Source: DATKXU01 sp035528905 (GTDB taxonomy: Bacteria; Armatimonadota; UBA5829; DTJY01). Taken from it: a stretch of DNA of 31,494 nucleotides. Location: the NCBI GenBank assembly GCA_035528905.1, contig DATKXU010000078.1, forward strand, positions 1 to 31,494, given 5' to 3'. Of this stretch, positions 8,161 through 15,138 are shown piece after piece. Each line of letters opens with the position of its first letter. Positions within the stretch are counted from its first letter, which is position 1. The notes under the pieces were generated by a model, which had not been told where the DNA came from, did not search any database, and saw only the letters and a list, made by a program, of their open reading frames with translations. A program made the translations under genes and the position numbers.

Positions 8161-8189
8161 ATTGTACCACAAATCGCTCATCTTGACAA
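8161..8189 (-). promoter_or_regulatory. Promoter of the rpmE-DUF1385-prfA-prmC-tsaC operon
   Basis: On the minus strand TTGTCA (8184-8189), a 17 bp spacer and TACAAT (8161-8166). The predicted start is near 8154, giving a leader of about 84 nt that holds the terminator hairpin at 8105-8151. Confidence 0.82.
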
Positions 8190-8250
8190 TCCATCACGCT
8201 CAGGAGGAGTCAGGCTGCACGGCGGGGAATGGAATCGGGGGTTAGACGGT

Positions 8251-9384
8251 ATGCCGAAGACCGCCTTCGTATACAACAACCGCATGGCCAGCTATGACCT
8301 GGGGCCCGAGCATCCCTTGCGGCCCGAACGTCTCCGGATGACCTACGATCTAGCGTCGGCGTACGGGCTGTTCGGCGGCGATTCCCAGCTCCTGGAACCG
8401 AAGCCAGCCGAAGAGGCGGACATCCTCTCCTTCCACAATCCGGCTTATGTCCAGACCGTGAAGGAATTAGGCGAGGGCAAAGAAGTCCCCGGCGCCTGGC
8501 GGTTCGGTTTAGGATACGGAGACAACCCACCGTTTATCGGCATGTATGAGGCTTCCGTGCTCTACACCGGGGCTTCGCTCACAGCAGCAGACTCGGTGAT
8601 CAGCGGCCGGGCGGAGCGCGCGTTCAACATCTCCGGCGGCCTGCATCATGCGAAAGCAGCGATGGCAAGCGGATTCTGCACATTCAACGACCCCGTGATA
8701 ACTATCAATCGCCTAAGGAGCACCTACGACCGCATAGCCTACATTGACATAGACGCCCACCATGGCGACGGCGTCCAGGAAGCGTTCCATGAGACCGACA
8801 GGGTGCTCACGATTAGCATACATGAGAGCGGAGAGTACCTCTTCCCCGGAACGGGGCATGTTCACGAGATAGGCGAAGGCGAGGGACGCGGTTACTCGGT
8901 CAATATTCCGCTGTCGCCTTCGACGACTGATGATGTGTACGTCTGGGCTTTCGCAGAAATCGTCCCGCCCTTGATCTCCGCCTACGAGCCGCAGGTGATA
9001 GTCGCCCAACTCGGCGCCGACTCGCACTTCCAGGATCCCCTCGCGCATCTGCTCCTTACCTCCGAAGGCTTCGTCAAGGTAGTGAAGACGATCATTGGGT
9101 TTGGAAAACCCCTAGTCGCGCTCGGCGGTGGAGGTTACAACGTCTCCGCAGTTGCCCGGCTCTGGACGCTGGCATACGCCGAAATGGTGGAACGCGAGCT
9201 GCCCGATCCGATCCCGGAAGGATACCGCGCCCACGACATCCATCACCTGAGGGACGCCACAAGGCCGGAGCTGACCCTCACAGACTACCAGCTCAAGTCG
9301 GCCCGCAGATACGCCGAGGAGAGGGTCCGCGATCTCAAGAGCCTCGTATTCCCCATCCACGGCCTGGGCATATCGAGCAGTTAG
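8251..9384 (+). CDS. Histone-deacetylase-family deacetylase (AcuC-like)
   Basis: A 377-residue zinc amidohydrolase of the arginase/deacetylase fold. Active-site features are complete: tandem histidines in GGLHHA (132-133), the GFCTFND block (141-147), IDIDAHHGDG with zinc ligands D168 and H170, the third ligand D257 in QLGADSHFQDP, and the transition-state tyrosine in GGGGYN (about 298). Bacterial members either deacetylate acetyl-CoA synthetase (AcuC) or act on polyamines and other acetylated small molecules. No acs gene lies nearby, so the substrate is open and no gene symbol is given. The ATG has GGGGG nine bases upstream. No convincing promoter was found in the 60 bp before it. Confidence 0.9.
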   Translation: MPKTAFVYNNRMASYDLGPEHPLRPERLRMTYDLASAYGLFGGDSQLLEPKPAEEADILSFHNPAYVQTVKELGEGKEVPGAWRFGLGYGDNPPFIGMYEASVLYTGASLTAADSVISGRAERAFNISGGLHHAKAAMASGFCTFNDPVITINRLRSTYDRIAYIDIDAHHGDGVQEAFHETDRVLTISIHESGEYLFPGTGHVHEIGEGEGRGYSVNIPLSPSTTDDVYVWAFAEIVPPLISAYEPQVIVAQLGADSHFQDPLAHLLLTSEGFVKVVKTIIGFGKPLVALGGGGYNVSAVARLWTLAYAEMVERELPDPIPEGYRAHDIHHLRDATRPELTLTDYQLKSARRYAEERVRDLKSLVFPIHGLGISSS

Positions 9385-9470
9385 CGATTAGCAGCCGACG
9401 CCGGCTGACGGGGAGACAGGGCGACTGGGAGACAAGGGGAATGGGAGAAGGGGGAATCCGCCACGGCGGA
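9381..9470. repeat. Degenerate period-7/8 repeat
   Basis: Starting in the last codons of the deacetylase gene, units near TTAGCGA and TTAGCAG (period 7) give way to purine-rich octads GGGAGACA, GGGCGACT, GGGAGACA and GGGGAATG. No protein is supported in this 190 bp gap; it ends with the promoter of the next gene. Confidence 0.5.
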
Positions 9471-9524
9471 AACCCGATACCTGGAGCTTGAAGACCCCGG
9501 CTGCCCCATGCATCGCGCAGCGGC

Positions 9525-9553
9525 TTGACGTGCTCTTCCCGGTGCAATAGAAT
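9525..9553 (+). promoter_or_regulatory. Promoter of the DUF1232 gene
   Basis: TTGACG (9525-9530), a 17 bp spacer, TAGAAT (9548-9553). The predicted transcript start is near 9560, which rules out the GTG at 9560 and favours the ATG at 9578. Confidence 0.78.
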
Positions 9554-9577
9554 TCCCGTGTGAAAGAGAGGAATGCC

Positions 9578-10033
9578 ATGCAGACAGCCAAGCGCGGCAT
9601 CGTGGGCGAAGTGGCCCGAGTCTTGCCGCGCCTGCCAAAGTATGCAAAGCTCACATGGCTTCTGCTGAAAGATCCGAACCTCCCCAGTAAGCAGAGAGCC
9701 GCCCTCATGGCGGCGGTTGGATATTCCATCAGCCCGCTGGACGCCATCCCCGGCGTCATCCCGGTTGTCGGCCAGCTTGACGACCTGGCGGTGATGCTCT
9801 TCACCATACGCTGGGTTCTTCGATCCGTGCCAGCGAACCGCGCGGACCAGTATTTCGCGCAGTCGGGATTGACACCCGAAATCCTGGAAGAAGACCTGCA
9901 TTTGGTCAAACGATCCGGCGCTCGCATTCTCAGAAAGGCGGTCGCCATCATGGGGATAGCCGGGCTCTGGGCCTGGGGATTCGGGAAATTCGCCGGGCGC
10001 GGGATATTGCGCAAGCTCCGCAAGCTGGGCTAA
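9578..10033 (+). CDS. DUF1232 (YkvA-type) small membrane protein
   Basis: A 151-residue protein with a DUF1232 domain at about 20-80: LPKYAKLTWLLLKD, then YSISPLDAIPGVIPVVGQLDD, the typical Y-x-SP-x-D-x-IPxxxPxxGxxDD pattern, next to a hydrophobic VMLFTIRWVL. Function is unknown; members are small membrane-associated proteins. The C-terminus has a second hydrophobic stretch (VAIMGIAGLWAWGFG) and a basic tail. The start at 9578 has GAGAGG six bases upstream; the open frame begins at 9560, but that GTG coincides with the predicted transcript start. The gene is convergent with the tRNA operon. Confidence 0.85.
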   Translation: MQTAKRGIVGEVARVLPRLPKYAKLTWLLLKDPNLPSKQRAALMAAVGYSISPLDAIPGVIPVVGQLDDLAVMLFTIRWVLRSVPANRADQYFAQSGLTPEILEEDLHLVKRSGARILRKAVAIMGIAGLWAWGFGKFAGRGILRKLRKLG

Positions 10034-10056
10034 CGGGCCCTCGTTACGCACAAAAA

Positions 10057-10131
10057 TGGAGGCGACGAGCGGACTCGAACCGCTGAATAAGGGTTTTGCA
10101 GACCCCTCCCTTACCTCTTGGGTACGTCGCC
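10057..10131 (-). tRNA. tRNA-Cys (GCA)
   Basis: Read on the minus strand: a 7 bp acceptor (GGCGACG with CGTCGCC), D arm, anticodon loop CTGCAAA with anticodon GCA (10097-10099), T loop TTCGAGT and T stem AGCGG/CCGCT. Discriminator T is followed by an encoded CCA (10057-10059). It is the last gene of a minus-strand tRNA operon. Confidence 0.95.
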
Positions 10132-10159
10132 TCGGAAGCTGGATTCTTTGTACTTTCCG

Positions 10160-10234
10160 TGGAGCGGGAGACGGGATTCGAACCCGCGACAACCTGCTTG
10201 GGAAGCAGGTGCTCTACCGCTGAACTACTCCCGC
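10160..10234 (-). tRNA. tRNA-Gly (CCC)
   Basis: On the minus strand the acceptor GCGGGAG pairs with CTCCCGC. The anticodon stem CCTGC/GCAGG encloses loop TTCCCAA with anticodon CCC (10200-10202), and the T loop is TTCGAAT. Discriminator T and CCA are encoded (10160-10163). It lies 28 bp upstream of tRNA-Cys. Confidence 0.95.
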
Positions 10235-10257
10235 ATGTCTACCAACCGGGCTCTTAG

Positions 10258-10310
10258 TTCCGCGACAATCCCGATCGAATCGGGATGCTCTACCGCTGAA
10301 CTACTCCCGC
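10258..10310 (-). pseudogene. Truncated tRNA-Gly-like copy lacking the T arm
   Basis: A tandem partial copy of the adjacent tRNA-Gly, offset by exactly 76 bp. The acceptor 5' strand and D arm (minus strand, from 10310) are essentially identical to tRNA-Gly. The anticodon stem-loop is replaced by a different, perfectly paired one (10268-10286: ATCCCGAT, CGA, ATCGGGAT) that would present UCG in a 7-base loop. The variable-loop end TTGTCGCGG is still shared, then similarity stops: there is no T loop, no 3' acceptor strand and no CCA. It cannot fold into a normal tRNA. It lies directly downstream of the operon promoter, so it is probably transcribed. Confidence 0.8.
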
Positions 10311-10365
10311 ATGCCGGCGGCTAAACCTGAGCGACCGAGTCCGGTGCGCCCCTTCAACCGCGCTA

Positions 10366-10394
10366 ATTATAGCACAACTGCCACTTCGTGACAA
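10366..10394 (-). promoter_or_regulatory. Promoter of the tRNA-Gly/tRNA-Cys operon
   Basis: On the minus strand TTGTCA (10389-10394), 17 bp, TATAAT (10366-10371), with an extended TGC just before the -10. The predicted start near 10359 puts the truncated tRNA copy first in the transcript. Confidence 0.85.
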
Positions 10395-10418
10395 TACGTT
10401 CGATTTCCCGAACAAGCT

Positions 10419-12977
10419 TCAGAACAGCGCCCCGGGGGTGCGCGCTTTGACGATCAGTATAGCCACGTCGTCGCGCAAGTAGCCCTTTGCGTAGGAGCGC
10501 ACACCAGTGAGCATGACCTCCGGCAGACCGTCGAAACCCCGGTGCAAGTTGTCGGCCACGATCTTCTGAAGCCCCTCAGTGCCTAGGAACTTCCCGTTGC
10601 TCCTGGCCTCGGTGGCGCCGTCCGTGTAAAAGATCAGCATGTCGCCGGGCTCGAAAGGAACCTCCTCGGAAGTGTACTCACCATCAGCCAGAGCCCCTAC
10701 TGCGGGGCCGGTAGTCGCCAGCACACCCAGGTTGTCAGCAGCACTCCTATAGAGGAACGGAATCTCATGACCAGCGTTCACGTAAGTGAACGTTTTGGAC
10801 TTCGCATCCACTATGCCGTACACTGCGGTGACGAACTTCCCGCTGGGCGTGTAGCGGCAAAGGGCCGTGTTCAGCTTTGAGACCACAGAAACAGGATCCG
10901 GATCGTCCGCAGAATACGCCTGGATCATATACCGGGACATGGCAGTGTAGACCGCTGCATCAAGTCCCTTGCCGGCCACGTCACCCATGGCGATCGCGTA
11001 TCGTCCCTCTCCGAAATCTATCACTTCGTAGAAGTCGCCGCCGACAAGACATTCATCATACGCAGCCTGGTACTGCATGGCGACCTGGATGTCGGCAAAC
11101 TCCCGGTCCAAGTCGGGCAGCATGGTCCTCTCGAGGCTCTCGGCGATCTTTCTCTCGCGCTCGTACAGATCGGCGTTCCTGATGCCTGCGGCGACGACCG
11201 GCCCCAATCTGACGAGCAGCCTCTTCTCCCTCTCGCCGAACGGCTCCGCATTCTGCCGAAACATGCTTATCGCCCCTACGAAGCCACGCAGCGATACGGG
11301 TACCGACAGTAGATGATGCGTGCCGCCGTCCTCCGCCGCCATCTCAGGATACTTGCAGTGGGGGCTATTCGGAATATCGTTGGCGATCACCGGCTCACCG
11401 CTCCGAGCCACCGCCGCCGCCACGACATCGCATTGATCCACGTGGTCGGCGATGCTCTGGTGGCGCGTGAGCTTCTTGTGCCCCATAATCCTTAGCCCGA
11501 CCACGTCCGGCTCAAAGGCCAGAACGCAGCAAGCCGTCGCGCCGACGGCTGCCTTCAGCCTTTCCGCCAGTGCATCTACTAGTGCATGGAGCTCCAGCTT
11601 CGACGCGACCACCTGGCCGATTTCCCACACGATCTCGAGCTCCCGAGTGGAGGCGTCCGTGGCTTTGGTGGAGTCGAGCACCCGCCCGCGCAGCCTGAAC
11701 CCGTCAACCGCAAGAGCGGCTTGGCTCGCCAGCGCCTCCAGCAACCGAAGCTGATCCTTTGCCATTTTCTGAATCCGCCGCGGCAAACCGCTGAAGAACA
11801 ACGCCAGGACCCCCAGGCACTCATCCTTCGCAATGAGAGGCGCTAATACCGCCGATCGGACTCCGCTCACCCCGCCCAGCTTCTGAAACAGCACGGGATC
11901 CTCAAGCACATCTTGGACAAAGATAGTCTCCCTATTCGAGAAGCTGTCACCCGGCGGGCCTTCGCCCGGGCGGAAGATCAGCTGCCGCGCCGCTTCATCA
12001 TCGAGCCCAACCTGCGCAGCAACACGCAGCAGACCCCGGTCCTTCTCGAATAGCAGCAGACATACTGATGCAGACGGCAAAGAGACGGACACCAGCTCGA
12101 CGATGCGCTGATACAGCTCCGCCGGCGTCGCGATCAAGCTGATAGCCTGCTGTGTCTGGATGAGACCGCTCAACTCGGCTGCCTGGTCGCGCAGCCTCAC
12201 TTGGAGGCTGGTGTGCTCTGCGAGCATACCTGCGAGCGGGGACGCAAAGACGAGGAGTTTCATGATCTCGGCAAAGCCCAGCAGCGACTCGGAAGGCTCG
12301 GCGTCCAGGACCATGGCTGCCTGCGCCAACACCGCAAACATCAGCCCGTAAGACATCCACGCCAGCACCGCATTGCCTTTATGGATCGCAGCCCGACTGT
12401 ATACGAAGCAGGCGATTGCGAATATGACACCGCACGCGACGCTGCTGATCGCGCCTGTTCTGCCCGCCGCAAAGATACCGGATACAGACGGCAAGGTGGA
12501 CACTGCAAAGATCACGACGGAGGCCCACAGGACGCCTGCAACGATCACCACGGCCGTTCCGACGGAGTCCCGATGCTGTCGGGAAGTGGCTCTCCCGCTC
12601 ACCGCAACGCCGACTATGAGCATCAAGGCCAGGGTAATCCATTGGGATTCCCAGAGCGACAAGTTGCCCCAGGGAGGCAGAGAAACTGCTGCGCCGCTCT
12701 GGAACAGATCGCGGTATGGGGCTATGAGAGCGTTCCATACGCCCATGATCCCAATTGCGAGGAAAGCGGCGCTGAGGTAGAGGTAGAGCTGCCGGCCGTG
12801 TATGAAGTACTCCGCCAGCATCACAGCAAACACGCCGAAAGCCAGCACAGCCGCAAGCCAAGAAGCTACCATGTAAGGATGCGGTTGCGTGAACCCTTGC
12901 GATCTCGCCGCAGCCGCGACCAGCAGGAGTACGGCGATACTCGCACATACCAGGATAACGAGCGCGCTCCTTCTCAT
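10419..12977 (-). CDS. Membrane sensor with two GAF domains and a SpoIIE/PP2C-type phosphatase
   Basis: An 852-residue signalling protein. Seven to eight transmembrane segments fill about residues 4-245 and resemble an integral-membrane sensory domain. Two GAF domains follow (about 275-425 and 450-600). The C-terminus (about 620-850) is a PPM/SpoIIE serine phosphatase with metal-binding signatures GGDFYEV, GDVAGKGLDAAV, YVNAGHEIP, FYTDGATEAR and DDVAILIV. Such proteins, like RsbU, usually dephosphorylate an anti-anti-sigma factor. No STAS or RsbW-like gene is in the window, so the target is elsewhere. The frame opens at 13061, but the start at 12977 is preferred: it has AAGGAA upstream and lies just downstream of the promoter at 13033-13061. 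Confidence 0.9.
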   Translation of the reverse strand: MRRSALVILVCASIAVLLLVAAAARSQGFTQPHPYMVASWLAAVLAFGVFAVMLAEYFIHGRQLYLYLSAAFLAIGIMGVWNALIAPYRDLFQSGAAVSLPPWGNLSLWESQWITLALMLIVGVAVSGRATSRQHRDSVGTAVVIVAGVLWASVVIFAVSTLPSVSGIFAAGRTGAISSVACGVIFAIACFVYSRAAIHKGNAVLAWMSYGLMFAVLAQAAMVLDAEPSESLLGFAEIMKLLVFASPLAGMLAEHTSLQVRLRDQAAELSGLIQTQQAISLIATPAELYQRIVELVSVSLPSASVCLLLFEKDRGLLRVAAQVGLDDEAARQLIFRPGEGPPGDSFSNRETIFVQDVLEDPVLFQKLGGVSGVRSAVLAPLIAKDECLGVLALFFSGLPRRIQKMAKDQLRLLEALASQAALAVDGFRLRGRVLDSTKATDASTRELEIVWEIGQVVASKLELHALVDALAERLKAAVGATACCVLAFEPDVVGLRIMGHKKLTRHQSIADHVDQCDVVAAAVARSGEPVIANDIPNSPHCKYPEMAAEDGGTHHLLSVPVSLRGFVGAISMFRQNAEPFGEREKRLLVRLGPVVAAGIRNADLYERERKIAESLERTMLPDLDREFADIQVAMQYQAAYDECLVGGDFYEVIDFGEGRYAIAMGDVAGKGLDAAVYTAMSRYMIQAYSADDPDPVSVVSKLNTALCRYTPSGKFVTAVYGIVDAKSKTFTYVNAGHEIPFLYRSAADNLGVLATTGPAVGALADGEYTSEEVPFEPGDMLIFYTDGATEARSNGKFLGTEGLQKIVADNLHRGFDGLPEVMLTGVRSYAKGYLRDDVAILIVKARTPGALF

Positions 12978-13032
12978 GCGGGTTCCTTCCCCGGCCAGCC
13001 CGATGCTCCACCATCGCTTGGAAAAGCAGCCC

Positions 13033-13061
13033 ATTGTAGCACAGAAACACGCACCAGGCAA
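13033..13061 (-). promoter_or_regulatory. Promoter of the sensor phosphatase gene
   Basis: On the minus strand TTGCCT (13056-13061), 17 bp, TACAAT (13033-13038), with TGC preceding the -10. The predicted transcript starts near 13026, about 50 nt upstream of the ATG at 12977. Confidence 0.72.
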
Positions 13062-13105
13062 GCGGCTGAAGTTGCAAGAAACAGTTCACCTTCTTTGATA
13101 GTAAT

Positions 13106-13175
13106 GTCATGCTGAGCAAAGCGAAGTATCTGCTGTCGTTTCCACGGATAGATCCTTCACTTCGTTTAGGATGAC
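13106..13175. repeat. Palindromic interspersed-repeat element
   Basis: A 26 bp arm (13106-13131, starting GTCATGCTGAGC and ending AGTATCT) is repeated in inverted orientation at 13150-13175 with about 20 of 26 matches, separated by 18 bp. The arms resemble a palindromic intergenic sequence seen in many bacterial genomes (GTCATxCTGAGC with GAAGxATCT). A copy as RNA would fold into a long hairpin. The rest of the 285 bp gap (13176-13346) holds no convincing promoter; a weak TTGCGG/ACTAAT pair near 13249-13277 is possible. Confidence 0.65.
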
Positions 13176-13346
13176 ATAGTGCTGCATGACTGAGCGTGTT
13201 GTGAATAATCCAGGCTAGTTTGCACTGGCCAGGAAGGAAAGAAATCATTTGCGGAGAATAACGTATGTGCAGACTAATAGCGAGCCGTTGTGCTCGGCCA
13301 CCAATGACGAAGTTCTGGCTCTCTCTTTTGGAGAGGAGGCACTCCC

Positions 13347-14717
13347 GTGAAGCCCCGCATACGCTTTCCCACCGTCATGTGTTGTTTTGTCCTCACTCTA
13401 AACGTGGCCGCCGCCACCTGCGCTGCAGATAGAAGCCTGCTGACCTCTGCTGACATTGTAGCGTACGCAAAGCCAGCAGTCGTATTCATCAGACATCGCG
13501 ACGAAACGGGGCAGCAGTCTACAGGTACGGGGTTCCTAGTCCACAAAGACGGCCTGGTAATCACCTGCGCACATGTCGTACAGTCACAGCCCCGCCCGGG
13601 TTCCAAAATAAGCGACAAAATATGGGTGCGCCTGTACGATGGCTGTGTGCACGAGGCCCAGAGGCCCTACTGCGACTCCGCATCGGATATAGCGCTCTTG
13701 AAGATAGACGTAAGAGAATATCCTTACCTCGACGTGGGACTTTCGCCGCCCAAGGTCGGTGATGAAGTCCTTGTGATAGGCTATCCCCTAGGTCGGGTCC
13801 TCGCGGAAGAACCTAGTGTTACTCGCGGAATAATCAGTGCGGTCAGGTTCTCTAATACAGCGTACCAGCTTGATGCGGCTGTGAATCCGGGGAACTCAGG
13901 AGGCCCTGTTCTCAACAAGGACGGGGATGTCCTGGGTGTCCTCAGCTTCAAGGTTCGTGGCGCTGAGGGCCTAGCTTTCGCCATAGCTGCCTCTGTTCTC
14001 CTAAACCCACCAACGGATGGAAGCTTTCCATTAGCTGCCTTTCTCTTGGCTCAGCATCTCCTCGTTGTTAGGGATGGAATGAAGCAGCTAGAGAGGCAGG
14101 AAGGAGAGTCAGAGGAGTCCCACAATCTGATGCTTCGAGCTTGCAGGGAACTTCATGTTATTGACAATACGCGTTCGCCACTGCACAGAGCGGCTGATGT
14201 GGGGGATGTTGCACAGGTCAAGAAGCTGATAGCGCAGGGTTGCAGCGTCAACTTGAGGGACGCATACATGTCCACGCCTCTACACGAGGCGGCAAGGCTA
14301 GACCAGAATGTTGAGCTTGAGGATAAGGGCTACAGGTCACGCAAATTGGAGATTGCGAAGTTGCTTGTGGACAAGGGGGCTGATGTGAACGCCAGAGACG
14401 AGTCCCAGGCTACGCCCCTGCACGATGCGGCCATCGACTTTACTGAGTGCGCAAGACTGCTTGTGGACCACGGCGCGAACACGAATGCTCAGGGGGGGTT
14501 ATTTCTCTGCACGCCCCTGCACAGAGCGGCAATCGTTGCTAGCGCCGAGTGCGTGCAGTTACTGCTGGAGCACGGGGCAGATGTCAACATTCGAGACCAC
14601 ATCGGGAGAACTGCTCTGGCCATCGCCATCGAGGGAGCCAAGAGCGCAACGGGTGACAGACTTAAAGCTCGCGAGAAGATTATCCGCATCCTACGGGAGC
14701 ACGGGGCGACCGAGTAG
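13347..14717 (+). CDS. Secreted trypsin-like serine protease fused to ankyrin repeats
   Basis: A 456-residue protein with a signal peptide (about 1-27), an S1C/HtrA-type protease domain (about 33-215) and four to five ankyrin repeats (about 277-454). The catalytic triad is intact: H76 in CAHVV, D114 in SDIALLKID, and S184 in GNSGGPV. There is no PDZ domain; after the protease comes a charged linker and then repeats with TPLHEAA, GADVNARD, TPLHDAA and GADVNIRD. The likely role is a periplasmic protease whose substrate or partner is chosen by the ankyrin part. The start is GTG with GAGGAGG seven bases upstream. Codons such as AGG and CTA are commoner than in neighbours, and the gene sits between a palindromic repeat and a tRNA, which hints at acquisition by transfer. 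Confidence 0.86.
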   Translation: MKPRIRFPTVMCCFVLTLNVAAATCAADRSLLTSADIVAYAKPAVVFIRHRDETGQQSTGTGFLVHKDGLVITCAHVVQSQPRPGSKISDKIWVRLYDGCVHEAQRPYCDSASDIALLKIDVREYPYLDVGLSPPKVGDEVLVIGYPLGRVLAEEPSVTRGIISAVRFSNTAYQLDAAVNPGNSGGPVLNKDGDVLGVLSFKVRGAEGLAFAIAASVLLNPPTDGSFPLAAFLLAQHLLVVRDGMKQLERQEGESEESHNLMLRACRELHVIDNTRSPLHRAADVGDVAQVKKLIAQGCSVNLRDAYMSTPLHEAARLDQNVELEDKGYRSRKLEIAKLLVDKGADVNARDESQATPLHDAAIDFTECARLLVDHGANTNAQGGLFLCTPLHRAAIVASAECVQLLLEHGADVNIRDHIGRTALAIAIEGAKSATGDRLKAREKIIRILREHGATE

Positions 14718-14735
14718 GCTTATTGGAGGGGGATA

Positions 14736-14810
14736 TGGTGGGCGATGTTGGATTTGAACCAACGACCTCTTCCGTGTGAAGGAAGCGCTCTCCCCCTGAG
14801 CCAATCGCCC
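14736..14810 (-). tRNA. tRNA-Val (CAC)
   Basis: On the minus strand the acceptor GGGCGAT pairs with ATCGCCC. The anticodon stem CTTCC/GGAAG holds loop TTCACAC with anticodon CAC, and the T loop is TTCAAAT. Discriminator A and CCA are encoded (14736-14739). It is second in the tRNA-Leu/tRNA-Val transcript and 18 bp from the end of the protease-ankyrin gene. Confidence 0.95.
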
Positions 14811-14815
14811 GCGGC

Positions 14816-14890
14816 GAGTACAGAGTATGGAGTACATAGTACAGAGACCGAACCGACCGGTTCCCTCTGCACTATGTACTATGTACTTCC
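14816..14890. repeat. Inverted arrays of a 7 bp repeat between two tRNA genes
   Basis: The left arm is a run of heptads: GAGTACA, GAGTATG, GAGTACA, TAGTACA (14816-14843). The right arm, read in reverse complement, has the same heptads: AAGTACA, TAGTACA, TAGTGCA. The centre, near GAACCGACCGGTTC, is itself partly palindromic. The RNA spacer between tRNA-Leu and tRNA-Val would therefore fold into a long stem. Confidence 0.65.
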
Positions 14891-14892
14891 CT

Positions 14893-14980
14893 TGGTGGGG
14901 ATGGAGAGAGTTGAACTCTCACGTCCGTAATTGGACACTTGGCCCTCAACCAAGCGCGTCTGCCATTCCGCCACATCCCC
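14893..14980 (-). tRNA. tRNA-Leu (GAG)
   Basis: A class-II tRNA of 88 bases including an encoded CCA (14893-14895). The acceptor GGGGATG pairs with CATCCCC, the anticodon loop TTGAGGG gives GAG, a long variable arm follows the anticodon stem, and the T arm is GAGAG-TTCAACT-CTCTC. A promoter lies just upstream, so it is first in the transcript. Confidence 0.95.
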
Positions 14981-14997
14981 ACGTTTTGGTACGTGTA

Positions 14998-15026
14998 ATT
15001 CTATCACACGGTTCACAGCGTGTCAA
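14998..15026 (-). promoter_or_regulatory. Promoter of tRNA-Leu/tRNA-Val
   Basis: On the minus strand TTGACA (15021-15026), 17 bp, TAGAAT (14998-15003). The predicted start is about ten bases upstream of the mature tRNA-Leu 5' end. Confidence 0.88.
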
Positions 15027-15070
15027 CATTCTCGCTGAGCCGGCGCCTCGGCCTGAGCCAATGCCGTTCG

Positions 15071-15100
15071 TTGACAAAGGCCCTCAGCCCCTGTTAGAAT
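15071..15100 (+). promoter_or_regulatory. Promoter of the nurA-herA operon
   Basis: TTGACA (15071-15076), an 18 bp spacer, TAGAAT (15095-15100). The start of transcription near 15107 excludes the upstream ATG at 15061 and the frame extending over tRNA-Leu, and supports the ATG at 15139 as the nurA start. Confidence 0.8.
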
Positions 15101-15138
15101 TCGTGGAACGTACATTTGTTCCATTCGGGGCCTGCTCC

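Noticed and set aside
12566..12590. TCCCGATGCTGTCGGGA hairpin similar to the tRNA-like anticodon arm at 10268-10286
   Set aside because: It lies inside the sensor coding frame and encodes ordinary residues; the likeness is short and probably chance.
10057..14980. Genomic island bounded by tRNA attachment sites
   Set aside because: No integrase and no direct repeat of a tRNA 3' end was found; the only tRNA duplication covers a 5' half.
14827..15138. Long N-terminal extension of the NurA reading frame
   Set aside because: It runs antisense through tRNA-Leu and over two promoters; the promoter at 15071-15100 puts the transcript start downstream of it.
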